DNA of 64,000 nucleotides from Erinaceus europaeus (Eukaryota; Chordata; Mammalia; Eulipotyphla; Erinaceidae): assembly GCF_950295315.1 (NCBI RefSeq), contig NC_080164.1, forward strand, positions 106,601,587-106,665,586, in the 5' to 3' direction. The position numbers and the translations under genes are program-made. The notes below the pieces were generated by a model, which was not told the origin of the DNA, searched no databases, and was given only the letters and a program-made list of their open reading frames with translations. Below, piece by piece: positions 32,395-43,165 of this stretch (within the stretch, counting starts at the first letter, position 1; each line of letters opens with the position of its first letter).

Positions 32395-32620
32395 AATATC
32401 ATTTTCACTGTATACCCCATGGCTTTTTCATCTATGTATCTATGAATGGACATTTACACTTCTTGACAAGTTGTGAATGAAGCAGCTATGAACAGAAGGG
32501 TGTATATGTTCTTTCATATTAGTATTTCCCTATTCTTTGCATAAGTACCTTGGAGTGATATTGCTGGATTATAAGGATTATATTGTTAAAGTGGCCACCA
32601 TTCAAAAAGCTGTGCTTACA
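32395..32620 (-). mobile_element. Ancient L1 ORF2 C-terminal remnant
   Basis: GAATGGACATTTACACTTCTTG, AAGCAGCTATGAACAGAAGGG and CCTTGGAGTGATATTGCTGG are diverged forms of the antisense L1 sequence seen at 4600-4730. Confidence 0.7.
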
Positions 32621-32629
32621 GTCAGTGTA

Positions 32630-33265
32630 GTCCATATAAAGTCTTGATGCAAGGAAATCAAACTAATTATCCAAGGATGCATGTCCAATAACAACAACAA
32701 CATCAAAATAAGAATAACTGAAACACTCCTGAGAAAAAAGAACATAGTGGAGATACCTCTCTCCTCCAACTCAGTTAATACTACAAAGCAGTCGTAATTA
32801 AAACAGTAAGGTCTTTGAACTAAAATAGACTTGAAGACCAGTGAACAGAATAGGGAGCTCAGAAATAAGCCCTCATACACGTGAACATCTAGTATAGTAT
32901 GGCAAAGGGGCCAAAATTATTCAATGGGAAAAGAAGGCCTCTTCAACAAATGATGCTGGGGAAACTAGAGAAAAATGAATCTTGGTCTAGGTGGTGCTGT
33001 GCCTGGTTGAGCATATACATTACAGTGCTCAAGAACCCAGGTTCGAGCTCCCAAGTCCCATCTAAAGGGGAAGAGTTTTTCGAGTGGAGAAGCAGTGCTA
33101 TAGGTGTCTCTCTTTGTCTCTCTTCCTCTGTACCTCCTCAATCCCTCTTGATTTCTGACTGTCTCTATTTAATAAATAAATAAGGGTAATAAAAATAAGT
33201 TTAAATTTTTTTAAAAAATGAAATTTGACTACAACTTGACACTATACTCCAAAACAAAGTCTATT
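32630..33265 (+). mobile_element. Ancient L1 ORF2 remnant, sense, with SINE insertion
   Basis: AAGCAGTCGTAATTAAAACAG, then GGCAAAGGGGCCAAAATTATTC and ATGATGCTGGGGAAACTAG, match the ORF2 region also seen at 51960-52010. It resumes after the SINE at 33215. Confidence 0.7.
32980..33215 (+). mobile_element. Short SINE, sense, inside old L1
   Basis: TCTAGGTGGTGCTGTGCCTGG head, AGGTTCGAGCTCCC at box B, TTTAATAAATAAATAAGG tail. A possible short duplication AAAAATGAA flanks it. Confidence 0.85.
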
Positions 33266-35100
33266 AAATAAATTAAGTAAAGAAACAATAAAATATTTAA
33301 AAATAAATCTTTATTTAAAAAAATAATGCAACACCATATATTTATATGAGAGCCTGGAACATTTCTTTAAGCAACAAAACACTTTATATGTTAAATAATT
33401 ATATAAATTCAAAAAATGTAATTGTGTACATTACCAGGAGGCAATTGCTCAGGTGTAAAAACACATAAAAAATTTCATGACAATCTTTTAGTCTAAGCCT
33501 TAAGTGTTTGAGAACACCATTAGTACTTTTATAAAGCTACATTGGGATTTCTAAACATAAATAAAACATATAAAAACATGTAAGGACTTCATGACTTATC
33601 TTTGTAGCATATTGCAGAATTGAAAAAAATTACTGAGAAGTATTTTCAGGGTAAGGCATCAACTATTTTGATAATAAACAAGTTTTTTCCTTCAATGTAC
33701 AATACTAACTCTAGTTGAACATGATTAGACATAATTATATCTTCTTACTAGCTTAAGTCATAAACAATCCTTGTCACTTCTTTCAAAATGTTAAAGCATT
33801 TGAAAGATTAAATATTGTAATGGATTATTTTCAAGTTGTGAACCTTATTTTTAGAATTATAACTTTAGACATCATGAAAAAGAAAAATGAACTCAATAAA
33901 AATCATTTCTTATCTGTGAAAACAGTCACCAAATTGAAAAACCAGAGTTTGACTGAAAGGGATAATTATTTTTAGTTTAATGGGAATTCTTAAACTTGAT
34001 TAGTTACTAAGGTACAATGCTTTTGAAATAAACATAGGAGATGAATAGAAACACAGCATCTATGACTACGAAAATATTTGTGAATTATTTCAAAGTCATC
34101 CAAGAATGGGAAAGTTATCACAATGATGAAGGGTCTTTTTGTGTAAGCCATAACAAGCCCAGGTCCAGAGGAAATGCAGTAGACTTCTTTCGCTCTATTC
34201 TTCCTGTAACTTGCAAGTAAAAACTTAATAATACAACAAAATATGAAAAGTCTGAGAGTAGGAAGGAGAAAACAGATGTTCAGATTTGAGGAATGGCATT
34301 GCTAAGGACAGTTCAGAGGGGCAGAAGCCCAGAAGACTCAAGTAGTTGGCACGTGGTCACTTTTGTATTATCATATGTTTCCCCATACCAGTTGGAAAGA
34401 ACTTAAAGGTAGCATTCAGGAATTAGTGGGATGGATTTTTCTAGTGTACTAAAGAAGCACTTTCATACTGTAGGAGTTTTAGAAAGGTCACCACATTTGA
34501 GAAACAGTAGCCCAATAAGAAAGACAGGTGATCTTTGTGATCCAAGGGGAAGCCAGCCCCAGACATGAGAATTAAGGATTCAAATGGAGGAGCCATTTTC
34601 TTCATTGTCCAGTGGACTCTCCTCACAAGGTATCTTTGCACCCTAGTATTACTTCTGCACAGTTTCTACCTCCCATCTTTATAATAAAGTTCATAATTTG
34701 CACACCTGATCATGGACTCACTTGTAATTCTTTTCCAAGACAGCACCTTGACCAGATCTTCCTCCTGAGAGAACTCTAACCCTGGGGGCTCTCTCCAGAA
34801 CCTGAGCATTCTGCCCCCACACAATAGCATCTTGTATGGGTTATGTGGAATGTGGAATGAGACTGAGGAAAGGAGGATAGAACTGCAAGAGCTGGAGTTC
34901 AGCCATCAGAACAGGAGAATTGCTTTTGCTCTTACTAAACACAGCCTGCAGAGGCACTCCCCTGTCTCCTCAAAGTGAAGGACCAGGCATGAGAAACTAT
35001 TAAAGGACCACATGGAGAAACTATTAAAGGGAAGAGAGGGGACAGTATCTGCCCCCCATTCTAAAAGTTTGTCATGCATTTTTCCTCAGCATAGAATTGA
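33266..35100. other. Longest stretch without a recognised repeat
   Basis: This AT-rich sequence holds no convincing ORF over about 70 codons and no known family by eye. An AATAAA motif occurs on the minus strand near 33305. That would fit a distal 3'UTR of a minus-strand gene, but this is weak. Confidence 0.4.
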
Positions 35101-35141
35101 AAGGAGAGCATGAATATCCAGGTAAATTAAACCTTTTATTT

Positions 35142-35262
35142 AAAAAAAAAAAAAAAGGTAGGACGAGAGAGAGGAGGGAAAAGAGAGAAAGAGGGGAGGG
35201 AAGAGAGAGAGAGAGAGAGGAGGAGGAAAGAGGGAGAGGGAGAGAGAGAGAGAGAGAGAGAC
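35142..35262. repeat. Poly-A followed by (GA/GGA)n low-complexity tract
   Basis: An A-run, then purine-only GAGAGAGGAGG and (GA)n units. Confidence 0.93.
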
Positions 35263-35822
35263 ATTTTTCTCCACATGGAATTCCTGAAAGAGAGCAAACC
35301 CCCCCCCCCCAAGGTTAAGACTTTTAAAGCCAAAACCCTGCCTACACCTGTAACCACTCCTATTTTCTAGATGGTACCTTCTCCCTCAGCAAAACCACCT
35401 AGCACACTTGTAACTAACTTTGCCCAGAGCCGCACCCAGGTAAGTATTAGGGTCCCAACATGTATGGGAACCAGATTGTCATTTCCTGGTCAAGAAACAG
35501 CAGAAGTCTCCTAGTGTAGACAATTTCTCTGTGTCCTGTGATCCATGTACCCAAGAGTGGGAGATGACCACCAAGACTAAAGAGAAAGAGAAAGAGTTAA
35601 GGCTTTACAGGGGAAGGTTATTAGGGGCAGAGCAGCCCTCCCTGGAGGGAAGGAAAAGGAGGGAAGTGTCACAGACAGCATGGGAAATGGGAGTGGTGAA
35701 AGGTATGGCTTGGGAAAGTGAAGGCAGGCCTTGGGTGCTATAAGCTAGACCTGTGAGCATGGCTCTCTCTCTGCTAGGTGAGAGCCCATCAGGATGTGAG
35801 TAGAAGGGGTTCCTCTCTTTCT

Positions 35823-35861
<39 letters not shown>

Positions 35862-36290
35862 ACCTAATATTTGAATGTTCTCAATTTTCTTGAATAAACT
35901 TTAAAATTCCCCCAAAATCATGTTCTCTCCTTATGCCTGAAGAACTTTTTAATGTGGGGGAACAAACTCCACAGAGTTTGTTCAGAAACAAACAGAAAAT
36001 ACAGAAAGAGAAGAGAGGCTGCAAAAAACAAAAAAGAGGCCCTTAGTGAGATGCCCATACTGGGGAAAGGTTGAGGCCCTTATAAAGAGTTTTGCTATCT
36101 CCTGGGTCTAGGTGGAGCCCATATTCACTCAGTCAGCTCCTAATTAGGTCCCTCTAATGGTTGCACTGGAAGAATCTTACCCTTTTCACAGCTGTGTGTG
36201 TGGCTTCTGCAGCTTTCTGAATGTTATCTGCTAGACTCATTGGCACATCTTGAGTATGGTGTTTGTTTGCTTGTTTGTTTAAAAAGGAAC
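35263..36290. other. Unassigned, possibly LTR-like segment
   Basis: A C-run at 35300-35311, GAATAAACTTTAAAATTCCCCC near 35893, and a GGGGGAACAAACTCC stretch suggest a decayed LTR. I cannot place its ends or find a duplication. Confidence 0.25.
35822..35860. repeat. (CT)n microsatellite
   Basis: A nearly perfect CT run. Confidence 0.95.
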
Positions 36291-36469
36291 TGATGTGTGC
36301 TGCACTAAAGTAAAGGACTCTGGGGTAGGGATGGGGTGGGAGGATGTGAGTGTTCAGGTTCTGGAACATGATGGTAGGAAAGGAGCTAGGTGTAGGGGGT
36401 TAGAGTGCTACCAACTATTGTATTTTACTGTGGATTGTAAATTATTAAGCCCCTCAAAAAAGGGGAAAA

Positions 36470-36660
36470 AAACTATACTGAGATTCCATCTCACACTTGA
36501 GAGAATGGCTTACATCGACAAACTAGGAAATAGCAGGTGTTGGAGAGATTGTGGAGAAAAGGGAACTCTGTTTCACTGCTGGTGAAATGCAAAATGTATA
36601 GAAAGATTGTATGGAGAGTACTTAGATTGTATGGAGAGTACTTAAATATTTAATTACCTT
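36470..36660 (+). mobile_element. Ancient L1 ORF2 C-terminal remnant, sense
   Basis: The frame reads RFHLTLERMAYIDKLGNSRC then CGEKGTLFHCW, matching the Cys-rich end of ORF2p in the copy at 52540. A 22-bp tandem duplication (TTAGATTGTATGGAGAGTAC) follows at about 36600-36643. Confidence 0.75.
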
Positions 36661-36880
36661 TTAAAAAGGTAGGAACTGAGAAATATGCTACTCTCATAAC
36701 TGATATTGGCAAATAGATCTTCAATTCAGAATGATAAACAGTCTTCTACTTGCTCCACATTCATGCTTACCAGAGTTTACCTTACTAATGCCTAGATTCC
36801 AGTCAAATACATTTGTGGGCTCTGTCATAATGGGAGAAATGTGTCTGGGGACTGAGGCATGTGCTACCCCCTCCACTCTG
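36661..36880. other. Unassigned sequence
   Basis: Nothing was recognised. Confidence 0.4.
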
Positions 36881-36894
36881 GCTGGTTCACTCAG

Positions 36895-37032
36895 TCCTTG
36901 AGATGAAGAGAAGGAAATCATCTGAGCTTCCTCCAGTCCCATCAAATCTCCACTGTGGTGTCAGGGTTCAAACCCAGGTCTTTCACAAGGCAGGGTACAC
37001 AACCTAACTACTGAACTATGCCCATTTCTCCT
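36895..37032 (-). mobile_element. Older tRNA SINE, antisense
   Basis: GTGTCAGGGTTCAAACCCAGG (reversed box B region) and CTACTGAACTATGCCCATTTCTCC. Confidence 0.55.
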
Positions 37033-37555
37033 CCCAAATGTATGTGTTTGCAAGTACTGAATGCCCAGTCTTGAACAAGCCTGCAGATCTCTGTTTTAAA
37101 GGTATGTATTTCTGGAGTGTTGCAAGCAGTATCTGAAATAGCTCTCTGTGCAACCATGGGCATCTTGTCCTCTTTGAGTCTCCATGGATTTAAGATAAGG
37201 ATGGTAGTGCACATTGCCTTACTCAATCATTAGTATCTAGGGAAATGGGAATTACTTAACCCTAACTTCAGAACTTTTAAGTCTTATGGATACATACTTC
37301 AGAGACTGTTTCCCTATGTCAGGTCCTAAAAATTCCAGATTCACAGATTGCGTTGCAGCTTGAAAAAAGTAGGAGGCATGTAATAATGCAAGTAGTTACA
37401 GTCATACATTTCCAAATATCTATAAATAAATATATGTATGCATACATGTTTATATAAATGTACATAAATACATGTCCGTGAAAATTATATGCATCTGCAA
37501 GTATATAATGTAAAAATGTATACTGATCTCAATAACTTATTGTTCATAAATTTGT
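37033..37555. other. Unassigned, AT-rich at 37420-37520
   Basis: ATATATGTATGCATACATG-type AT-rich sequence. No gene was seen. Confidence 0.45.
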
Positions 37556-37690
37556 TTTTTATTAATTGATGTGGGGAGAGGGAGAGAACAAGAGCATCAC
37601 TCTGGCACATGCAATGCCAGGGTTTGCATTCAGGACCTCATGCTAGAGTGCTCAATGTCTCATCCACTATGCTCCTTCCCAGCCATAGCC
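37556..37690 (-). mobile_element. Older tRNA SINE, antisense
   Basis: GAGCATCACTCTGGCACATG, CCTCATGCTAGAGTG and TCCCAGCCATAG. It is the same family as 62335-62490. Confidence 0.6.
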
Positions 37691-37841
37691 ATGGCTTATT
37701 TATTAGTAAATTCAGGTATGAAATTTTGGAAATTAAATAAGTTTAACTGGACTTGCATAAGAGCTCACATGGATGGTACATGGCTTTGTCTTAAGCTAGA
37801 CTGAGATTCAAGCCCTGCTCCCATCACTCTAAACAAGCTTC

Positions 37842-37960
37842 AGGGGCCAGGCAATGGCACAGCCGGTTAAGCACACATATTACCAAATGTAAGGACCAGG
37901 ATTTATTTACAAATCTCTCTACATCCTCACAATAAAACAGAACAAACAAACAAGACAATA
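37842..37960 (+). mobile_element. Short SINE, sense, internally deleted
   Basis: GGGGCCAGGCAATGGCACAG to AAGGACCAGGATT, then a jump to the pyrimidine-rich end and A-rich tail. Confidence 0.75.
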
Positions 37961-38089
37961 AAACTAAAATCAGCAAAGACAGACATAAGCAGAGGAGGAG
38001 GAAAAGTGAAGCAGAAAAGAGGAGTCAAGAAAAATCAAGCAAACTAATAGATGCGTAAGATCAACAAACTTGACAAGCCTGAAATAGAC

Positions 38090-38095
<6 letters not shown>

Positions 38096-38123
<28 letters not shown>

Positions 38124-38124
38124 A
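38096..38124. repeat. (AG)n microsatellite
   Basis: About 14 AG units. Confidence 0.93.
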
Positions 38125-39140
38125 ACTCAAATTTAGATCGGGAATGACAAGATACATGACAGCAAATCTTACCAAAATAAAAATAATTGTAATGAACACA
38201 GAAGCTGTTGTACTCTTATAAATCAGATAAAGGGCATTGTGAAACCCCTGCAATTCACCAGGTCTCAAGGTGAGGGCTCTCACCCACTATCAGTGTTCTC
38301 TGTTTTCTCTTTCAAATTTCCAACACCTCTATGTGCACTTCAACCACAGGCCTCCAGAATATTTCCCTTGGGTCCTCTCTCCCTGTATTGATAGATCCTA
38401 AGAAGGAAGATTCTGCAGTTCATATGCAGCACTTTACAGTGTGAACTAGCTTTCATGCCAATGTGAAGAAGGACTCTAGGAAACCAGTTTCCAGAAGCCT
38501 CCTGGGAAAGGGCTTTTAGAAGCTGTTGTTTGTGGCAATGAACCTCCTGGAGTGAGTATCTGGCAGGTCAAAGAGTTGTTGCACTTTATAGTTGCCAAGT
38601 GGTGGTGATGAGAGCTTGAAGAGTTATAAGAACACCTGGAATTTTGTTTGTTATTGGACTGGATTGCTGTATAAAAAATGAGACTGGAACTTCAGACTGT
38701 TCATTTAAGTCACAAAGAAGAAGACAACTTCTACAGTGACGTAATGGACTCATTTACTCTTTGAAGCTACGAGTCAGACTCACTGACTGTAAGACCATTT
38801 AATTCGTCTGTTGTGGGAGCACAATGTACATTGAGCTGAAAGTTAAACCATGGATTAGGAAATATTTGGGGCCTTGATATTTGAAAGGGGGCAGATTGGT
38901 GAAATTGAATAAGCCAGCCATCCTAAACCTCCCAGATCTTTAGGTCTTCTAGGAAACCTTAATCTCTCTACTACTGTGTTTGCAGGAAGACCATGAATAA
39001 AATGGCTGAGGCCAGTAGCATAGTAAGGAAATTCTATGCACCTCAAGACCCACTCAAGCCTCTCTTTGCTCCTTTTCATTTCCCTCTAAGGTTATTTCTG
39101 AGGACTGATGCCTGCACATTTCTACTAATTCACTACAATC
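38125..39140. other. Unassigned sequence
   Basis: No repeat family or convincing ORF was recognised. Confidence 0.45.
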
Positions 39141-39145
39141 AACTT

Positions 39146-39212
39146 TTTCCTTCCTTCCTTCCTTCCTTCCTTCCTTCTTTCTCTTCTTTCTTCCTTTCTT
39201 TCTTTTCTTTAT
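39146..39212. repeat. (CTTC)n pyrimidine microsatellite
   Basis: TTCC/TTTC tetranucleotide units. Confidence 0.93.
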
Positions 39213-39245
39213 TGAGGTTCAATGCCTCTTGGTGATCAACCCAAC

Positions 39246-39459
39246 CCCATACTTTTTTTTTCTTTATTTGATAGGACAAAGAGAAATTGAGAAGGAAGGG
39301 AGGAGACAGAGGGGAAAAGAGACAGAGAGACAACTGCAATACTTGCTTCAATGCTTATGAAGCTTCTGCTGTGCAGGTGGAGAGTGGGCATGGGAGTCAT
39401 GGAGGGAGCTGAACCTGGATTGTTGTGCACTTATTCAGGTGTGCTGCCACCTGGACCCT
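39246..39459 (-). mobile_element. Short SINE, antisense, diverged
   Basis: TTTGATAGGACAAAGAGAAATTG, ACAACTGCAATACTTGCTTC and TGCTGCCACCTGGACCC. Confidence 0.8.
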
Positions 39460-39465
39460 TTTGTT

Positions 39466-39568
39466 TTCTTTCTTCCTTCTTTCTTCCCTTCCTTCCTTCC
39501 TTTTTTTCTTTATCCTTCCTTTCATATATTACTTTCTTTCCCCTTTCCTTCATTCCTTCCTTTCTTTC
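39466..39568. repeat. (TTCC)n/(TTTC)n pyrimidine tract
   Basis: Imperfect TTCC and TTTC units between two antisense SINEs, probably derived from the second SINE's tail. Confidence 0.9.
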
Positions 39569-39712
39569 TGATAGAGAATGACAAAGAAAAATAAAGAGAA
39601 AGAGCGAGAGAGACACCTGAAGCATTGCTCCATCACTCATGACACTTCCCTCTGCAGTTGGGTACAAAGGACTTGAACCCATGTTCAAGTACTGTGTGCC
39701 ATATATCTCTAC
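39569..39712 (-). mobile_element. Short SINE, antisense, 5'-incomplete
   Basis: GAGACACCTGAAGCATTGCTCC and TTGGGTACAAAGGACTTGAACCC. The head is eroded. Confidence 0.7.
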
Positions 39713-40195
39713 TTACACAAGTCCCAAATACAAAAACACCAGTGGGAAAAGTCATTTTGAACTCTTTTGTGTGATCGTGATGGTGATGGTAGGCTCTGTT
39801 CTGCTGAAATGCTTTCTGGCAGTGCCGATTGTGTTAAGTGTGTCAGTAGAATAAACTAAAGGAACAGTTATATTAGAATCTTTGTGGATATGGATGTTCA
39901 ACATGGATTAGCAGGAGATAAAATTAAAGACCAACAGAGTATGAACATCATTCAGACCGAGTTCATCCTAGATCAGTGCTTAATCTGAATGACTCAATAC
40001 GCAGTACCATCATCTATTAGCTCCTCCACTGAAAAGAACTTGAAACTGTAATGAGTCCAGTTCCTTGATCCATTTGCACTTAAACTGTCCTTTCTAAATA
40101 TCATTCCCTGCACAAAAAAACAAGAACATGAGAAAGTGCCTGATTCATTTCAAAGGAAGAAAATATATGAGTTGGAATATTTTGTTCACCAGAAA
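39713..40195. other. Unassigned sequence
   Basis: Nothing was recognised. Confidence 0.4.
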
Positions 40196-40199
40196 AAAG

Positions 40200-40248
<49 letters not shown>
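40200..40248. repeat. (CA)n microsatellite
   Basis: About 23 uninterrupted CA units. Frames through it are artefacts. Confidence 0.97.
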
Positions 40249-40387
40249 AAAGACTACTGAGATTTATTCCAAAAAAGCCAGTAGCCAATGGGAAACATTT
40301 TACACTTGTCCAAGAGGTATCAAACATGTTGAATATCTGCAGATAGCAGAGGAGTGGAAAGATAAGAGAAAATACAAAGTCACTTTT

Positions 40388-40834
40388 GTAACCTGTTGGG
40401 CCTTAAAGCCAGCCCCCCTGCTCTGCTTACATAATCATTGTTTTGCCTGAAATATCCCCACCACATTATCCTGTCAGGGTATTGCTAATTCAGTTAAAAC
40501 CATCGCAACAGTTGCTAAGGATACTTCCACCTTCCCAGCATGCCTTTTGCCTCTCTCCACCCCCTTTCCTAGCCAATTCCTTGCCACTTCTGCCTTTACC
40601 CTATAAATCCCGCTGCTGTTCTGGTTTCTCCCTTCTTTCTCTTCCGCATCCTGACCCAGAGAAGTGCTGGTGTGTATAGCAGGAGGCAGCCATTTTGCTA
40701 GCTCCACATGACCTAAACAGTCCTGTGCCCACACCGGACTCTGGGGCATCCATGTGAATAAAGATTTGCATTCCCGCTCTGCTACGAGTTCCTGGTCTCT
40801 TCTCTCTCCCCCATGATGCAACCCGACAGTAACC
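40388..40834 (+). mobile_element. Solo LTR (435 bp) with 6-bp TSD
   Basis: The element spans 40394-40828, starting TGTTGGGCCT and ending ACCCGACA, with GTAACC at 40388-40393 and 40829-40834. It has a TATAAATCC box near 40602 and a GTGAATAAAGATTTGC polyadenylation signal near 40757, giving plus polarity. A C/T-rich U5 follows. The 6-bp duplication fits class II ERVs. It is a different family from the ERV at 21315. Confidence 0.85.
40600..40608 (+). promoter_or_regulatory. LTR TATA box
   Basis: CTATAAATCC lies about 155 bp before the AATAAA signal, as expected for a U3-R arrangement. Confidence 0.6.
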
Positions 40835-41264
40835 CACAAGGTCACCATTCGCCATGTCAAAAACAGATCATTAAAGATAAGAATTAAGGAGGCTCTGACA
40901 TTGTAGCTTTCTGGTGAAACAGGATGACAGTTCATGGAGGGTGCTCACATCTATGTTGGGGAGTTTGCCCATAAAACAATAATTCTGTAAATCAACATTC
41001 CACAAGAAAATGATAAAAATAATATATGTTAAGAAGAATGTTAAGTATCCCCCTTTTCCTGCTTCAACAATATCTGAGCAGGTCTGTGGAAGTTGCTTAT
41101 AATTACATTCTAGTTAACGAATGAGGAAGCCATCACTTACAATCACCACTTTTCACCTTTTGTAAATTTAGAGTATTGATAGGTTTGGACACAGAAAAAT
41201 TAGTGTTTATTGGCAAGATACATAAAACCCACTCACATAATTTTCAAGTAAAAAGTCTAAATTC
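40835..41264. other. Unassigned sequence
   Basis: Nothing was recognised. Confidence 0.4.
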
Positions 41265-41265
41265 T

Positions 41266-41470
41266 ATTTTTATTTTATTTATTTATTATGAATAGAGACA
41301 GAGATAATTTGAGAGAGGAGATAGAGAGGGAGAGAAATAGACAGCTATCTGCAGCTCTTCTTCACCACTTCTAAAGCTTTCCCCCTTCAGGTGGGAGCCA
41401 GAGGCTTGAACTTAGGCCCTTGTGTACTATAATGTGAGCACTTCGCCAGTTGCACCACCACTTGTCCCCT
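41266..41470 (-). mobile_element. Short SINE, antisense
   Basis: ATTTTATTTATTTATTATG reversed tail, GACAGAGATAATTTGAGAG, AGCTTTCCCCCTTCAGG and CACCACCACTTGTCCCC. Confidence 0.85.
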
Positions 41471-41898
41471 TCCCAAAGTCTAATTTCCATGATTTAAGAA
41501 ATATAAGAATTATAGAATTCCACAATAAAAGTGGCACTATAATGAACTCTTAAGTGATTCTACTCTTCATAATATCAAAAATGGGCCAAGAATGGTCTTT
41601 TATATTTGAGAGAATCAAAAGTATCCACAATCTATAATATGCAGAAAGTATTTGTCACTTAGAATATTTCTATGGGACAGTTAATGACATTTGAATGTAA
41701 CTTACAGTTTGATGGCAGTATTAAATTTTTAATATTTTATTTTTTGAAGCATATGTTCTGAAGCTTTACCAAGATAAGCAATACTTTTGGGTTTTACTTC
41801 AAAGTGAACACTACTGAGATAAATATGGATAAAAAGCAAGCAAATTTGGTCTTGATTTGTTACTTGGGTTTTGGTAAATGGGCTTGTGCCACAAATAC

Positions 41899-41900
<2 letters not shown>
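41471..41900. other. Unassigned sequence
   Basis: Nothing was recognised. Confidence 0.4.

Positions 41901-41901
<1 letters not shown>

Positions 41902-41973
<72 letters not shown>
41902..41973. repeat. (GT)n microsatellite
   Basis: About 36 uninterrupted GT units, the longest dinucleotide run in the window. Confidence 0.97.
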
Positions 41974-41974
<1 letters not shown>

Positions 41975-43080
41975 GCAGGTACAACCATGTGAGCTGCTTG
42001 ACAGGATACCAGCTTCACAGGAAATTCAGCACGACTGGACTCTCCAGGCCAAACTGAAACCATCTTGCCTTTTGCAGAGTTTTGAGATTAAGCTCTGAGT
42101 TGTTTTAATAATCCTTACCTATTGCCAAGCTCATAGCCTGACCAATAGCAAAAGTAATGACAAAACCTGAACTGCACACTGTAAAATTGATCATAATGGA
42201 GCAAGCAATAACAGTAATGCACAATTTTTCAGGAGACTCCAAGAGGAAGAATTGTTTCCTGTGTTTAATTGTACAAAGCTATGTAATTTTACTAAAGAGG
42301 TTCAGAATATGACAGTTGGCCAATTATGGAAGAGTTATTTGCGCTTCTTGTCACCCCAGCACCCACACCACAAGTAGAAAAGGTTAGAGAAAAATATAAA
42401 GAACTGTGATTTCCCCCAAAGTATAAGGGCCCTTACCAACTTCCCCCTCCTACCAACCCTCCTTTTTCATTTACAGGTTATCTATAATGAATATTGTGGT
42501 CATGTGGTTAACATTTAGAGCAAATGGGATTGAGGTTACTAAATTGCCATTTATGAATAGACTAGCAAGGTCCCGTCCCCCTTGGTGTTTGCTTTCCAGG
42601 AACAGAAAATTGCTAACATTAGGAAGGTTAATAAATATTATGAAAGGCAGGGATGTGACATCCATCGCTTACCTGAAACAGAAAAGTTCATATATAGACA
42701 GAGATGTTAATCGAGATACTATAAACAAGATAATTTGCTTCATAGAAACTGACCTTTTAGAAACAATAGATGCTTTACAGAAAACACATGATATCCCAAG
42801 AAGCTTGCTCAAGAAAAATAGGTTATAATTTATAGATCAATAGATAACAATAAGAGTTTATATTATTAACTGCTAAAATAAAGAAATGAATTTTATGGTA
42901 AGCAGTTGTGCAAAGAATTCTGCGAAAATAATAAACTTATCTGGGTGAAAAACATAAAAATAAAGCTCTGCAGAAAAAAAGCAGAGCTGCTTTTCTCCTG
43001 CTCCTGAAGCAGTAGACACGTCTCTCACCTCATTCATGCCGACGCCACTCCTCCTCGGAGACCCTAGTAACCTGCTGAGG
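41974..43080. other. Unassigned sequence, possibly a decayed LTR at its end
   Basis: A 113-codon frame at 42487-42828 has no recognisable domain. At 42957 an AATAAA precedes a hairpin (AGCTCTGC / GCAGAGCT) and a C/T-rich U5-like stretch, but ends and duplication are not found. Confidence 0.3.
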
Positions 43081-43165
43081 CTGGCCCCCAGCATGTGTAT
43101 ATGAGTCTGTGTATGCGTCTGTGTCTGGATATGAGTATGTGGATGTGGATGTGGAGAGAGAGAAT
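43081..43165. repeat. Imperfect TG/ATGTGG-type simple repeat
   Basis: TGTGTATATGAGTCTGTG and GGATGTGGATGTGG units. Confidence 0.75.

Noticed and set aside
35097..35357. Arg/Glu-rich and Ser/Leu-rich ORFs
   Set aside because: Translations of a GA/GGA purine tract on both strands.
40128..40450. His/Thr and Val/Cys repeat ORFs near 40200 and 41900
   Set aside because: Translations of (CA)n and (GT)n microsatellites.
42487..42828. 113-codon ORF in otherwise unassigned sequence
   Set aside because: No recognisable domain, no gene-like context, and a length that chance can give in 64 kb. Kept only as a note.
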